A DNA stretch of 64,000 nucleotides from Halomonas meridiana. GTDB lineage: Bacteria > Pseudomonadota > Gammaproteobacteria > Pseudomonadales > Halomonadaceae. Below are positions 36,056 through 45,759 of the stretch, piece after piece. Under the pieces are notes generated by a model. That model was given only the letters and a program-made list of their open reading frames with translations, was not told where the DNA came from and ran no database searches. How positions within the stretch are numbered: position 1 is the first letter of the stretch; every line of letters begins with the position of its first letter. The stretch lies in NCBI RefSeq assembly GCF_009846525.1, contig NZ_CP024621.1, positions 2,480,001 through 2,544,000 of the forward strand, read 5' to 3'. The position numbers and the translations under genes are program-made.

Positions 36056-37723
36056 CTAACGCCACTCATTTACTTTACGCAGCAGCTGAGCAGTACTGGG
36101 ATCTTCTACATTGTCGTGTTGAGCCGGTTGCCCCACCAGCGTTTGGTAGAGGCTACTGGCTAATTGCTTTCCTAGCTCAACACCTGGCTGATCAAACGGA
36201 TTAATGTTCCACAACACCGACTGTACAAATACTTTGTGTTCATAAAGCGCCAACAGCGCGCCAAGTGACCAAGCGTCCAGCGTTTTTAACAGTATGGCCG
36301 AATTAGGCTGATTGCCACGATACCCTTGTGCCATATAACCGCGTAGTGACGGGGGGATCGCATCGTCGCCTAATGCAAATAACTGAGCTTGGGCAAGGCA
36401 ATTTGCCAAAGTCAACGCCCCCTGCTCTTTCAATGCAGTATAGATTTGGGCTGAGGGAAAGCTTGAGCCCCCTGCTATCGCGATAAAATCCGCACTAACG
36501 GTATGACCACCTTGGTGTAGCAATTGATAAAAAGCATGCTGCGCGTTGGGTCCTACGTCGCCCCATAAAATAGGGCAAGTGGCATGGTTAATCGAGCGGC
36601 CATCGAGCCCCACGCTTTTACCGTTCGACTCCATTTCAAGCTGCTGCAAATACGCCGCGAGACTTTTCAGGCGACCATCGTAAGGCAGCACCACATGGGT
36701 AGGGATATTCAAAAACTGACAGTTCCACGCCCCTACCAGCCCTACTAACACAGGCAAATTATCTTTTAACGGAGTTGCCATGAAATGCTGATCCATGGCG
36801 TGGGCGCCGTCTAATAGCGCATCAAATTGCTCTAGGCCCAACTGCATCGCAATACTGACGCCAATGGGCGACCACAACGAAAACCGGCCGCCAATCCACT
36901 CTTTGAATTCCAACTGATGTGCTTCAGGAATGCCAAACTCGGTCATTTTGTCGGGTTTTGCTGACACACCAAGCAACTGATAACGGCGAATGGTGGCTTC
37001 TTCGACTTCGAGCGCATCACTAAGCCACAACAGTGCCGTACGCGCATTGAACTGAGTATCGGCCGTGGTGAAGGATTTAGACGCCAACACCAGCAAGGTC
37101 GTAGCCGGATTGAGAGTCTCCATCAAGGGGAGTAGCTGCGAGCCATCCATGGTCGAGACATAGTGCACGCCCACTTTGACACGGCTGGGGCAGTCCGCCA
37201 GTGACTCACTCACCAATTTGGGGCCTAAATCCGAACCGCCTACACCGATATGCACAATATCAGTGATCGCTTGCCCGGTGGCACCAAACCACTCGCCTTG
37301 GTGTACTCGCTGTACCAAGCTCGCCATTTTGGTACGCTGCTGCTGGCAAAATTTTGCCGCTGCTTCCATCCCTTCGGGCGGTAACTTCTTAGCTGGCCAG
37401 CGGGCCGCCATATGCAGTGCCGGACGTTTCTCTGAAGAATTTACCTCAGCGCCCGCAAACAGAGCCTGGCGTTTCGCTTCAAGACCACAGCTATAGGCCC
37501 ACTCCACCAATAAAGAAAGTGTTTGCTGCGTTAAACGCTGTTTACTGAAATCGATATGCAGCGAGCCAAGCGTATACGCCAACGATGCAGCGCGCTGCTG
37601 AGCGGTATCGTCATTTTCTAACAAATCACTAAGGGATTGCGCTTGCAAGTGTTCTGCATGTGCCGCTAACGCGTTAAGGGGGGTGTACACCCGCTGATGT
37701 AGCGCCGATGAAGATGTTTCCAT
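36056..37723 (-). CDS. pgi: Glucose-6-phosphate isomerase
   Basis: 555 residues, interconverts glucose-6-phosphate and fructose-6-phosphate. Family marks: VGVGGSDLGPKLVSE-like substrate loop (written IGVGGSDLGPK), ASKSFTTADTQFNA, GGRFSLWSPIGVSIAMQLG and GYRGNQPNSAILL. The frame is open up to 37774, but ATG 37723 has AAGGAAG at the right distance and gives the usual length. A 21-bp palindrome lies in its upstream region (37799-37819). Confidence 0.95.
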   Translation of the reverse strand: METSSSALHQRVYTPLNALAAHAEHLQAQSLSDLLENDDTAQQRAASLAYTLGSLHIDFSKQRLTQQTLSLLVEWAYSCGLEAKRQALFAGAEVNSSEKRPALHMAARWPAKKLPPEGMEAAAKFCQQQRTKMASLVQRVHQGEWFGATGQAITDIVHIGVGGSDLGPKLVSESLADCPSRVKVGVHYVSTMDGSQLLPLMETLNPATTLLVLASKSFTTADTQFNARTALLWLSDALEVEEATIRRYQLLGVSAKPDKMTEFGIPEAHQLEFKEWIGGRFSLWSPIGVSIAMQLGLEQFDALLDGAHAMDQHFMATPLKDNLPVLVGLVGAWNCQFLNIPTHVVLPYDGRLKSLAAYLQQLEMESNGKSVGLDGRSINHATCPILWGDVGPNAQHAFYQLLHQGGHTVSADFIAIAGGSSFPSAQIYTALKEQGALTLANCLAQAQLFALGDDAIPPSLRGYMAQGYRGNQPNSAILLKTLDAWSLGALLALYEHKVFVQSVLWNINPFDQPGVELGKQLASSLYQTLVGQPAQHDNVEDPSTAQLLRKVNEWR

Positions 37724-37798
37724 GAGTCTTCCTTGATATAGCAACAGGCGACGTAACCTCAATCTACTATGCAAACGTTACGCCAGTCCGCCTAACTT

Positions 37799-37819
37799 CA
37801 GTATTGATCATCAATACTG
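37799..37819. promoter_or_regulatory. 21-bp perfect palindrome upstream of pgi
   Basis: CAGTATTGAT-C-ATCAATACTG, 10-bp arms around one base, in the 149-bp gap between pgm and pgi. There is no U-tract, so an operator is more likely than a terminator. The binding protein is unknown. Confidence 0.45.
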
Positions 37820-37872
37820 ACAAGCATATGACAACGACCGCCATAACAGCAGAGTCGGTATTTCTATGTGAG

Positions 37873-39471
37873 TCACCACTCCCCTTTCAACACGCCTGAT
37901 AAGAGCGCGGTGGCACTTTCGATCAACTCATCCAAATGCTGTGGGCCTTTGAAGCTTTCGGCGTACACTTTGTAGAGCGATTCCGTGCCACTAGGGCGGG
38001 CGGCGAACCAGCCGTTTTCGGTGGTGACTTTCAAACCACCAATGGCGGCTTGGTTACCCGGTGCTTTGACCAATACGGCGGTGATGGGGTCGCCTGCCAA
38101 GGTGGTGTCGGTGATGCTATCGGCGGTGAGGTTTTTGAACGCCGCTTTCTCTTCCGCGGTGCAGGCGGTATCGACCCGTTTGTAGAAAGGCTCGCCAAAC
38201 CGTTCAGTGAGGGTTCGATAATACTCGCTGGGCGTTTTGCCGGTAACGGCCATAATCTCAGCGGCCAGCAAGCACAGCGCGATACCGTCTTTATCGGTCG
38301 ACCACGCTTTCCCTTCTTGGGTAAGTAGGCTCGCGCCAGCGCTCTCTTCACCACCAAAGGCTAACCAGCCTTCATGCAGGCCATCCACGAACCACTTGAA
38401 ACCGACAGGTACTTCAAACAGCTCACGGTTGTGCGAAGCCACGACGCGATCGATCATCGACGAAGAGACCAGCGTTTTACCGATTTTCAGCGAATCGCTC
38501 CACTGCGGGCGATGGCTGATCAGGTAATCCACGCACACCGCCAAGAAGTGGTTCGGATTCATCAACCCGTTGGCGTCCACAATACCGTGGCGGTCGGCGT
38601 CTGGGTCGTTGCCAAAAGCGATATCGAAGCGGTCTTTAATCTTTAGCAGGTTCGACATGGCATCCGCGCTGGAGCAATCCATGCGGATTTTGCCATCGTG
38701 ATCGGGCGGCATAAAGCTGAAGCTGTCATCAATGGCGGTGTTCACGACTTCCAGGTTCAGACCGAAATGCTCACCAATCGCCTGCCAAACGGGCAGCGCC
38801 GTGCCGCCCATGGGGTCTACGCCCAGCGTTAAGTTGGCTTTTTGAATCGCCGCCATATCCACCACGTGACCCAACTGCGCTACGTAATGCGCGGTGTAGT
38901 CATACTCCTGGGCGTGGGCAAGCGCCTCTTCTAACGGCACTAACGCAATATCGCTTAGCTGACGCAGCAAGTACGCATTGGCGCGCAGCTCGATCCATTG
39001 GGTCGCTTCGGTATCTGCTGGGCCGCCGTGGTGGAGGTTGTACTTAATACCGCCGTCTTCTGGCGGGTTATGGCTAGGCGTAATAATCAAGCCGTCCGCT
39101 TTCATGGCAGGCATGGCCTGACGCTGCTGCGCGTTATGCTGCAAGATCGCGTGGCTAACCAAAGGCGTGGCCGTGTAGCCATGGCCCTTTTCGATCATCA
39201 CCGGCACTTTATTGGCGGCCAACACTCGCAGCGCGCACTCCCAGGCGGGGCGTGAAAGTGCATGGGTATCCAAGCCTAAAAACAGCGGGCCCTGGTAGTC
39301 TTCTTCTTGGCGGTAATCCACTACCGCCTGGGTGATGGCAATAATGTGCGCTTCGTTGAACGTGCGCTCGGTAGCGCGGCCACGGTGGCCTGACGTGCCA
39401 AACGCAACCCGCTCTTTTGCCACATTGGCATCTGGAGTTTGGTCAAAAAAAGCCTGAATAATGGCATCCAT
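37873..39471 (-). CDS. pgm: Phosphoglucomutase (alpha-D-glucose phosphate-specific)
   Basis: 532 residues, alpha-phosphohexomutase superfamily, interconverts glucose-6-phosphate and glucose-1-phosphate. The four family loops are seen: FGTSGHRGRA, the phosphoserine loop ITPSHNPPEDGGIKYN, the metal loop GNDPDADRHGI, and ARPSGTESLYKVYAE. The frame extends to 39552, but ATG 39471 has AAGGGAG about 9 nt upstream and begins like the family. The product feeds both GalU and RmlA encoded nearby. Confidence 0.95.
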   Translation of the reverse strand: MDAIIQAFFDQTPDANVAKERVAFGTSGHRGRATERTFNEAHIIAITQAVVDYRQEEDYQGPLFLGLDTHALSRPAWECALRVLAANKVPVMIEKGHGYTATPLVSHAILQHNAQQRQAMPAMKADGLIITPSHNPPEDGGIKYNLHHGGPADTEATQWIELRANAYLLRQLSDIALVPLEEALAHAQEYDYTAHYVAQLGHVVDMAAIQKANLTLGVDPMGGTALPVWQAIGEHFGLNLEVVNTAIDDSFSFMPPDHDGKIRMDCSSADAMSNLLKIKDRFDIAFGNDPDADRHGIVDANGLMNPNHFLAVCVDYLISHRPQWSDSLKIGKTLVSSSMIDRVVASHNRELFEVPVGFKWFVDGLHEGWLAFGGEESAGASLLTQEGKAWSTDKDGIALCLLAAEIMAVTGKTPSEYYRTLTERFGEPFYKRVDTACTAEEKAAFKNLTADSITDTTLAGDPITAVLVKAPGNQAAIGGLKVTTENGWFAARPSGTESLYKVYAESFKGPQHLDELIESATALLSGVLKGEW

Positions 39472-39505
39472 TCTATTTACTCCCTTAAAATCAAAAGTCT
39501 GAAGC

Positions 39506-40555
39506 TTAACGCTGACGCGCCTGCCAAAAATCAACCGCGTGATGAAGAGCACCTACCCGCAGCGCATCGGCCGCTGCCTGTTGTGCCATGTTAGCAGTCG
39601 CCTCAGGATTATTAAGCAATTGCTGCAGGGCGGCCCGCCACTCACTGGGGGTATCCCCTACCAGCAAGCCATTTTCACCATGGCGCACCACCTCTGTGTA
39701 AGGGTAGCGATTCGAGTAGATACCCACGCCGCCCATCGCCGCGATGTCTAAAAACTTAATAAACGACTTCCCCTCGTTAAAGGGAGTTTGCAATAACGGT
39801 GCCAAGCCAATGTGCAGTCGTTTACTGGCTTGATAGTGTCGAAATGAGTGCCAAGGTAACGGTTCAGGCGTTGAGGTGTTCTCCAAGGCCGTTAACGCGA
39901 ACGGCGTATACTGCCCCAGCATAACTTCGCAGTGAAGATCTTGGCGAACATTCAATACTGCCCATAACGAGGGCGTAATGTGGAGCAGATCGTTCAAATG
40001 GGCGCGTGTACCATGAAAGCCCATCTGCCAAGGCTTCTGGGCCGAGGGTGGCTGTTCAAAATGTTCAAGGGCTGGTAATGGTGCAATTAACGGAGGAGTT
40101 AACACCGAAACCCGGTGATGAAGGGGCAAAAAGCGGGCAGCTAGCACATCGCTGCAGGCAACGACTTCATCGCATAGCGCTAATAGGGCTGGCTGACGCT
40201 TTGCGATACCCGCCATACGCTGACGATAAGCAGCAGGCAAAGCAGTGTCTTCAGCGGCTGCCGCTATATCATCATCTATTAAATAAGCGATATAGCCAAA
40301 CCAATGACGATGACGTTTTAACCACGATACCCAGCTCGGCGCTAACGAGCGGCATATCACAACATTGGCTCCCGCATAACGGCGTAATAACGCCCTGCCA
40401 TGCAGCCTTGCCGCTGCAAAAAAGCGCTGCGCAACCACTCTCTCAACACCAACACCCTGCTGACGTAAAGCAAGAGCAGCAGACTCTAAAAAATAGATAT
40501 CTTCGGTAGGTTTAGCGCCATCGCTCAGCACTAGCCACATGTTTGGCTGGCTCAT
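39506..40555 (-). CDS. GT-B fold glycosyltransferase
   Basis: 349 residues. The C-terminal half has the GT4/GT1-like donor-site pattern: GKSFIKFLDIAAMGGVGIYS, then YPYTEVVRHGENGLLVGDTP. The N-terminal half has YIAYLIDDDIAAAAED and CDEVVACSDVLAARF, recalling CgeB-type and related transferases. Donor and acceptor are unknown. ATG 40555 with GAGGTGG just upstream is preferred over the frame opening at 40600. It sits between pgm and a large GT2, in the same direction as the capsule genes. Confidence 0.78.
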   Translation of the reverse strand: MSQPNMWLVLSDGAKPTEDIYFLESAALALRQQGVGVERVVAQRFFAAARLHGRALLRRYAGANVVICRSLAPSWVSWLKRHRHWFGYIAYLIDDDIAAAAEDTALPAAYRQRMAGIAKRQPALLALCDEVVACSDVLAARFLPLHHRVSVLTPPLIAPLPALEHFEQPPSAQKPWQMGFHGTRAHLNDLLHITPSLWAVLNVRQDLHCEVMLGQYTPFALTALENTSTPEPLPWHSFRHYQASKRLHIGLAPLLQTPFNEGKSFIKFLDIAAMGGVGIYSNRYPYTEVVRHGENGLLVGDTPSEWRAALQQLLNNPEATANMAQQAAADALRVGALHHAVDFWQARQR

Positions 40556-40639
40556 ACCCACCTCTTTTTCGTTGGTGATTCCAACACGATGACTACACAA
40601 GATAATAAGAGGCTGTACGCGCCAGCAGAGCTCAATGCC

Positions 40640-42910
40640 CTAGCGGAGCGAAAAGTCTTCATGCACCTGGGTCAGGTTCGGGTTGTAGGCAGGGTCTTGA
40701 TGCAAGCTTTCTCCCCAGGCACGGCGCATATAAGCGACTTCTCGTGCGGCTCTGGCGCGCTTTTCAGGATTGTCATCGGAACCGCGGGAGATCGACTCAT
40801 GGTGATAGAGCTCTGCATACGGCGTCCAGAGGTTACGATAGCCTGCTTCACGTACTTTCAAGCAAAAATCGACATCGTTAAACGCAACGGCTAAATGCTG
40901 TTCATTTAACCCATCGACTTCATGGTAAACGTGTTTACGCACTAATAAGCAAGCAGCCGTCACCGCTGATAAGTTATGAGCAAGATGCAGCCGCGTGAAA
41001 TACCCCAGGGCATCGCGTTGATAATATTTGTGGGCGTGGCCTGCCACGCCCCCAATGCCTAAAATCACCCCCGCGTGCTGAATGGTGTCGTTTGGGTAGT
41101 AAAGTTTTGCTCCTACACAGCCAATCTCTGGGCGCACCGTTTGGCTTACCATTTCGGTTAACCATTCAGGGTTAATCGGCTCAATATCGTTATTCACAAG
41201 CCCGATTATCTCGCCTTTTGCGTGCTGAACGCCAAAGTTGTTAATAGCAGAGTAGTTGAACGGGTGCTCCCAACGTAAAACACGCACGCGCTGGTCGCGC
41301 AACGCCACCTCTTCCATATAGGCCAAGGTGGCTTGGCAAGTACTGCCGTTATCTAAAATCAGTAGTTCAAAGTGACGGTATTCCGTTCGCGAGAGAATAG
41401 CATCAACACAGGGCTGTAGGATTTCCACGCGGTCTCGGGTGGGTATTAGCAAGCTCACCAGCGGCTGGGGGTCAGGAAGCGGCCAACGCACACGGTAAGT
41501 ATTGGCGTAACCACCGTGTTCAACCAACGCCCCCGGATGATGAGCCGCTAAATGGCTAGCCACAGCTTTCAAGCCAGCCTGGGAGGTATAGCTTTTCTGG
41601 CTACTGCCCATTGCCGTGGAGCCTTCGGCAGCACGCCAGTGGTAAAGCACTTTCGGCACGTGAACAATATGTTCAGCTGCAATAGACGCCGTTACCCGCA
41701 GGGCAAGATCATGGTCTTGGCTGCCTTCGAACCCTTCCCGAAAGCCACCCAACTCACGCACCAACGCTGTAGAGTAGACTCCCAAATGAGACAAGTAATT
41801 TTGGGCCAGCAGCAGATCCGGGTTCCAGTCGGGTTTAAAGTGCGGATCGTAGCGAACGCCACGTTCATCTAGCTTATCTTCATCGCTATACAACAGACGC
41901 GCCTGAGGAAAGCGATTCATGGCGATGGCCATTTCCAGCAGCGCTTCTGGGGCGAGACAATCGTCGTGGTCGAGCAGTGCCACGAACTCTCCTTCCGCAA
42001 GACTAAGTGCCGAATTGCTGGCCGCGCAGATATGGCCATTTTGCGGACGGTGAATCACCTGAACGCGTGGGTCGCGCTCGGCATACTCATCAAGAAGCGC
42101 AGCGACCCCCGGTGCGGTGGAAGCATCGTTCGCGATACACAGCTGCCAATGCGGGTAGTACTGAGCCAATACAGAATCTAAACAGCTTGTTAAATGGTCG
42201 AGTGATGGATTGAATACCGGCACGACGACTGAAATGACGGGGGTAGCCGTGAGTGCTTGCAGCGTTTGTTGATACTCTTCAAGGGATACGCTTGGTTGCT
42301 GCTTCAACCAATCGACATAGCTGTACTGAACCGAAAAGCGATCAAATGTAGCAGCGTACTCTGCCAGCATAACGTGACGCCAAGGCTGACCCGCCTCTGC
42401 CGCCTTTTGCTTTATATCCACCAACACTTGCTGCTTGGGTTTACCACGCCATTGTGGGTGCATGGTGGTTAACCGGTGCGCCAAACGATCGTGGGCAAAC
42501 CACGGCGTTAACCACACGAAACGCAAATGCTGGATGGTAAAGCTGCCTGTGTCTTCCAGCGGGTCTAGGCGTAGCGTGCGCACACCTAACGGCATCCAAA
42601 ACACACGCTTAGCCACCCGCCCCGCCTTCACGGGCAAGTAAACGCTACTCTCCTCTTCGAACCCTTTTCCTCGGTTAAAATAGAGCTTAACGGCAGCGCT
42701 AGGCTGGTCGTGATCTATCGCAATTTCCAGCATTTGCCAGCCGGGCAGTAAACGGGCCTTGGGGAACGTAAACTGAGGGTCTTCACCAACGGCTTGCCAT
42801 TGGTAAGCGGCTTCCGGCGAGAGTGCCTGCAAATGGCAGCGGGGCTGGTAATCAGGCGTACGGGAAAAAAGGGTCACAGCAATCTCATTCTCAATGTTAA
42901 AACAGCGCAA
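40640..42910 (-). CDS. Large family 2 glycosyltransferase, two GT-A domains
   Basis: About 756 residues in three parts. An N-terminal non-catalytic region (1-225). A first GT2 domain (about 228-400): ISVVVPVFNPSLDHLTSCLD, ANDASTAPG and ALLDHDDCLAPEALLEMA. A second GT2-like domain (about 475-700): LVSLLIPTRDRVEILQPCVD, LILDNGST, GLVNNDIEPINPEWL and HHESISRGSD. Such proteins add sugars such as rhamnose or galactose in rhamnan or O-antigen assembly. The open frame starts at TTG 42910. GTG 42877 is an alternative and neither is well supported. It lies 35 bp after the sulfotransferase gene. Confidence 0.85.
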   Translation of the reverse strand: MRCFNIENEIAVTLFSRTPDYQPRCHLQALSPEAAYQWQAVGEDPQFTFPKARLLPGWQMLEIAIDHDQPSAAVKLYFNRGKGFEEESSVYLPVKAGRVAKRVFWMPLGVRTLRLDPLEDTGSFTIQHLRFVWLTPWFAHDRLAHRLTTMHPQWRGKPKQQVLVDIKQKAAEAGQPWRHVMLAEYAATFDRFSVQYSYVDWLKQQPSVSLEEYQQTLQALTATPVISVVVPVFNPSLDHLTSCLDSVLAQYYPHWQLCIANDASTAPGVAALLDEYAERDPRVQVIHRPQNGHICAASNSALSLAEGEFVALLDHDDCLAPEALLEMAIAMNRFPQARLLYSDEDKLDERGVRYDPHFKPDWNPDLLLAQNYLSHLGVYSTALVRELGGFREGFEGSQDHDLALRVTASIAAEHIVHVPKVLYHWRAAEGSTAMGSSQKSYTSQAGLKAVASHLAAHHPGALVEHGGYANTYRVRWPLPDPQPLVSLLIPTRDRVEILQPCVDAILSRTEYRHFELLILDNGSTCQATLAYMEEVALRDQRVRVLRWEHPFNYSAINNFGVQHAKGEIIGLVNNDIEPINPEWLTEMVSQTVRPEIGCVGAKLYYPNDTIQHAGVILGIGGVAGHAHKYYQRDALGYFTRLHLAHNLSAVTAACLLVRKHVYHEVDGLNEQHLAVAFNDVDFCLKVREAGYRNLWTPYAELYHHESISRGSDDNPEKRARAAREVAYMRRAWGESLHQDPAYNPNLTQVHEDFSLR

Positions 42911-42945
42911 GTGATGGCAAGAGCTAAAGTGTCTGAAAACCGATA

Positions 42946-43878
42946 TCAGCTAATGCACTGGCCTGTTTTTGCCACGCGTACCGTTACAACGGCATCCTCA
43001 GAGAGGGGTTCTGCAAAGTTATGGTGAAACCCTACGTAACCACGACGCGGCAACCCCAGCCGAAGCAGGCCAGGGCGCAAATCTTTTGCATAAACAGTAG
43101 CAACGGTTTCTCCATCTACCTCTATCGCTAGCTCAACGGAGTCATCGCTGCCTTGCCACCATGCCCAACCGCTAATGCTCTTGTTACTCTGCTGCTGAAT
43201 GGCGCCGTGTACGTAAGGCCTGCCCTGCTTAAAGAGTGTTTCGCGCTTAAGAAATAACCGCTTCGCGTGATCATAAAGCTGAAGGTCGTCCTCGTTGAGG
43301 CTGCGAATTTCGTTTAGCTGCTCTTCCGGTAACTCATATTCGGCGGCTTTATCTTTTCGGCCCATATTCATGGAAACAGACTGAATATTCGTACCATAAG
43401 CCTGGTTGAGAATGTCGAGCCCTTGCTCGTAACGCTCGGTAAGGCCCACAAAACCAAGCGCCTCAACCGGTACGCCCTGTAACATCTTCGACTGGCGATT
43501 AATAAACTGTGGCTTACGATAAAAAGAGGGCAAATCGCCCTTATAATTATTATGTCGAACAAAATGATAGTATTCGGACACTATACGTTGCACTGGTTCT
43601 CGCAAAAAAGTTAGAGTATTAAGTGAACCAAAAAAATCTATGTATTTTCCAGCACTAACATGCCCACAAATGAGTTTAACTTTAAGAGACTTCAACTCAT
43701 TGTAAAATAATAAAAAATCCTGGATCTCATATACGAAATTCAATGCAACGTCAGAAGTTTCAACCGAAGTAGGAGAATAGTCGTAAACGACTTTCTCAGA
43801 TCCAAAAAAAAGTTCAGCTGCTTTTCTAAAACTAGTTCCAGCAGTTTTTGGAACATGAACAAAAAACAATGAATTCAT
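42946..43878 (-). CDS. Sulfotransferase with C-terminal GWAW beta-domain
   Basis: 310 residues. PAPS-binding motifs: the 5'-phosphosulfate loop FVHVPKTAGTSFRKA and the 3'-phosphate motif TFLREPVQRIVSEYYHF. This places it with carbohydrate sulfotransferases (Sulfotransfer_2 type). The last 75 residues (SISGWAWWQGSDDSVELAIE, then RLGLPRRGYVGFHHNF) look like the small beta-sandwich found at the ends of some bacterial glycosyltransferases. It probably sulfates the surface polysaccharide; PAPS would come from cysD/cysNC 11 kb away. ATG 43878, with GGGTGAG upstream, is preferred over the frame start at 43947. Confidence 0.83.
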   Translation of the reverse strand: MNSLFFVHVPKTAGTSFRKAAELFFGSEKVVYDYSPTSVETSDVALNFVYEIQDFLLFYNELKSLKVKLICGHVSAGKYIDFFGSLNTLTFLREPVQRIVSEYYHFVRHNNYKGDLPSFYRKPQFINRQSKMLQGVPVEALGFVGLTERYEQGLDILNQAYGTNIQSVSMNMGRKDKAAEYELPEEQLNEIRSLNEDDLQLYDHAKRLFLKRETLFKQGRPYVHGAIQQQSNKSISGWAWWQGSDDSVELAIEVDGETVATVYAKDLRPGLLRLGLPRRGYVGFHHNFAEPLSEDAVVTVRVAKTGQCIS

Positions 43879-44661
43879 AACACTCACCCGATTAATTAAG
43901 ATAGACTTAAAACATGAAACATAACAATCAAGCCACGATTCACTCAAAGAACTTCACTAAGCTTTTTATTGAATTTTAGCAACACTAAAAGACATCAACA
44001 ACAGTTAAAGGATTTCTTCAAATCAAAACAGCTAGGAAAACTTACATTACATCATGCATAAAAAAACAGCCTCATAAAAAAGCTTGCAACAATGAAACAC
44101 ATATATACTGCCACTCTCATTAGCACGTAGTAAGGATTTGCAACATGTACAATCATAATTCATAAAGAAGCTTTATAGCTAATCATTTTATTATTTAAAA
44201 GGTGAAGGCTAAAATTTTAGACCACTCAATCATTAATTATATATCAAGCGCTCAAAAAAATATTTACATAAACACCAAGAAATGCAACTTGATATTTAAA
44301 TCATAGATTCCTCATTAGAAGTGTTCGTTTAAAAAACTAGGCTATAGCAGCATTCTCTTAACTCTTATTGCGAGATCATTAACATCCTATTTTACAAACC
44401 TTTAATTAACTACAAGCTGCACCAAGCAAACAGCCACGACAAACTCGCATCTACAGTTTATAACTTAAAAAAGCGACCAATTTTACTTGTGAATAAAATT
44501 TATACACAAATTGACATTGAAGCTTTCATATTAGACAAAGAAAACAATATCACTTAGAGCGCACTCTCTCAATTTATAGAGACTATTTTCGCACATTAAG
44601 GAAAACAGCTGAAAAATTAAAAGCAATAAATAATGCGCCAAATTGATATTAAAACTCGTCC
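43879..44661. other. AT-rich gene-free stretch between two sulfotransferase genes
   Basis: 783 bp, visibly AT-rich compared with the flanks beyond 43 kb. I found no convincing open frame, RNA gene, long inverted repeat or transposon remnant. It may hold the promoter of the 43878 gene or be decayed coding sequence. Confidence 0.6.
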
Positions 44662-45732
44662 TCAAAACATCTTTTTATATATATCCACCATAATCAAATC
44701 AACTAGTTTAGCAACTGTTTGTGGATGATCGACTACGTCAAAAGGAACAACCTTGTTCTTAAGTAAACTCAAAAGAAAATCGATGCATCGCGTTGAGTAT
44801 AAAAGTATATCCTTTTCATCAGAAAACCCCTCTAAATCATCCGCATATATATCCTCATAAAAATCATCTGAAATTCGTTTTTTTATCCAAGAATAATCAC
44901 TTTCAAATTGTAGCATAACCCTCTCATAGTACTTACTAGAAAATTTAAAACTATGCCCAGAAATCCCCCTTAAAAGCTCAACGAACTCGTTAGCAACTAG
45001 GTATTTTTTGTCGCCAAAGTCAGAATTAATTTTTTGATGATAGTGATAAGTAAAAAGAACCGCCACAGCCTCTCTTGAAAGAGATTCATTGAATATTTTT
45101 CCATCTGAGTATGTATCTTCCAACCCAAGTTTTTTGCAAAAATCAAGAACTATATCAGAGCCAATTAAATCCCCCTTCGAAAATTTATATAAAAGCACAT
45201 TATTTGAACCAAAAGCTTTATCAAAATTTTCGAAATTTTTATACCTATGATAAAGACTGGAAGGATCTAAATTATTTTTTTTATGGTATTTAACTAATTG
45301 TTGAAATGCAGACTCCAGGAGAGACTTAACAGGTCTTACATAAGCAAAAATAACAATTTTTTTAAAGTATGGATCCAAAAAATTCTTAAAATTAATAACC
45401 TCTTCTTCTGTCATGTGAAAAAGGTCTTCACCTGACAAAAGTATAATGCTTTTATTTTCTGAGCAAAAAGCGTCGTGCAATATTTTTCGGCTTTTATCCC
45501 TAAAAAGCTGAAGCTTTTCTTTATCATTAACTCCTTGAGCCGCAAGAAAATGATAACTTAAATAATTTTTAACAAATAAACCATAAATTCTACCACTCTG
45601 ATTCGATTCCGGAAATTTTGGATAAAGCACTCTAGAATCATTAAGACCTTTATCAAAGGCCTCTTGAAGTGTTGAGGATCCCGTTTTTGGCATACCAATA
45701 TGCACAATACATAAATCTTTTTTTTCTAACAT
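44662..45732 (-). CDS. Sulfotransferase-like protein
   Basis: 356 residues. The N-terminal IVHIGMPKTGSSTLQEAF is a PAPS 5'-phosphosulfate-binding loop, and IFAYVRPVKSLLESAFQQLV matches the 3'-phosphate-binding strand and helix. The rest is a Lys/Phe/Ile-rich chain without further recognised motifs. Base composition is strongly AT-rich, unlike the rml and kps genes, suggesting recent transfer. A role in sulfating the polysaccharide is inferred from motif and context. It follows the split GT4/RgpF gene by 27 bp. Confidence 0.75.
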   Translation of the reverse strand: MLEKKDLCIVHIGMPKTGSSTLQEAFDKGLNDSRVLYPKFPESNQSGRIYGLFVKNYLSYHFLAAQGVNDKEKLQLFRDKSRKILHDAFCSENKSIILLSGEDLFHMTEEEVINFKNFLDPYFKKIVIFAYVRPVKSLLESAFQQLVKYHKKNNLDPSSLYHRYKNFENFDKAFGSNNVLLYKFSKGDLIGSDIVLDFCKKLGLEDTYSDGKIFNESLSREAVAVLFTYHYHQKINSDFGDKKYLVANEFVELLRGISGHSFKFSSKYYERVMLQFESDYSWIKKRISDDFYEDIYADDLEGFSDEKDILLYSTRCIDFLLSLLKNKVVPFDVVDHPQTVAKLVDLIMVDIYKKMF

Positions 45733-45759
45733 AGATTATCCTAATGTAGTCTGTTGATT

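Noticed and set aside
43879..44661. Hidden gene or transposon remnant in the gene-free AT-rich stretch
   Set aside because: Stops are frequent in all frames and no terminal repeats or transposase fragments were recognised.
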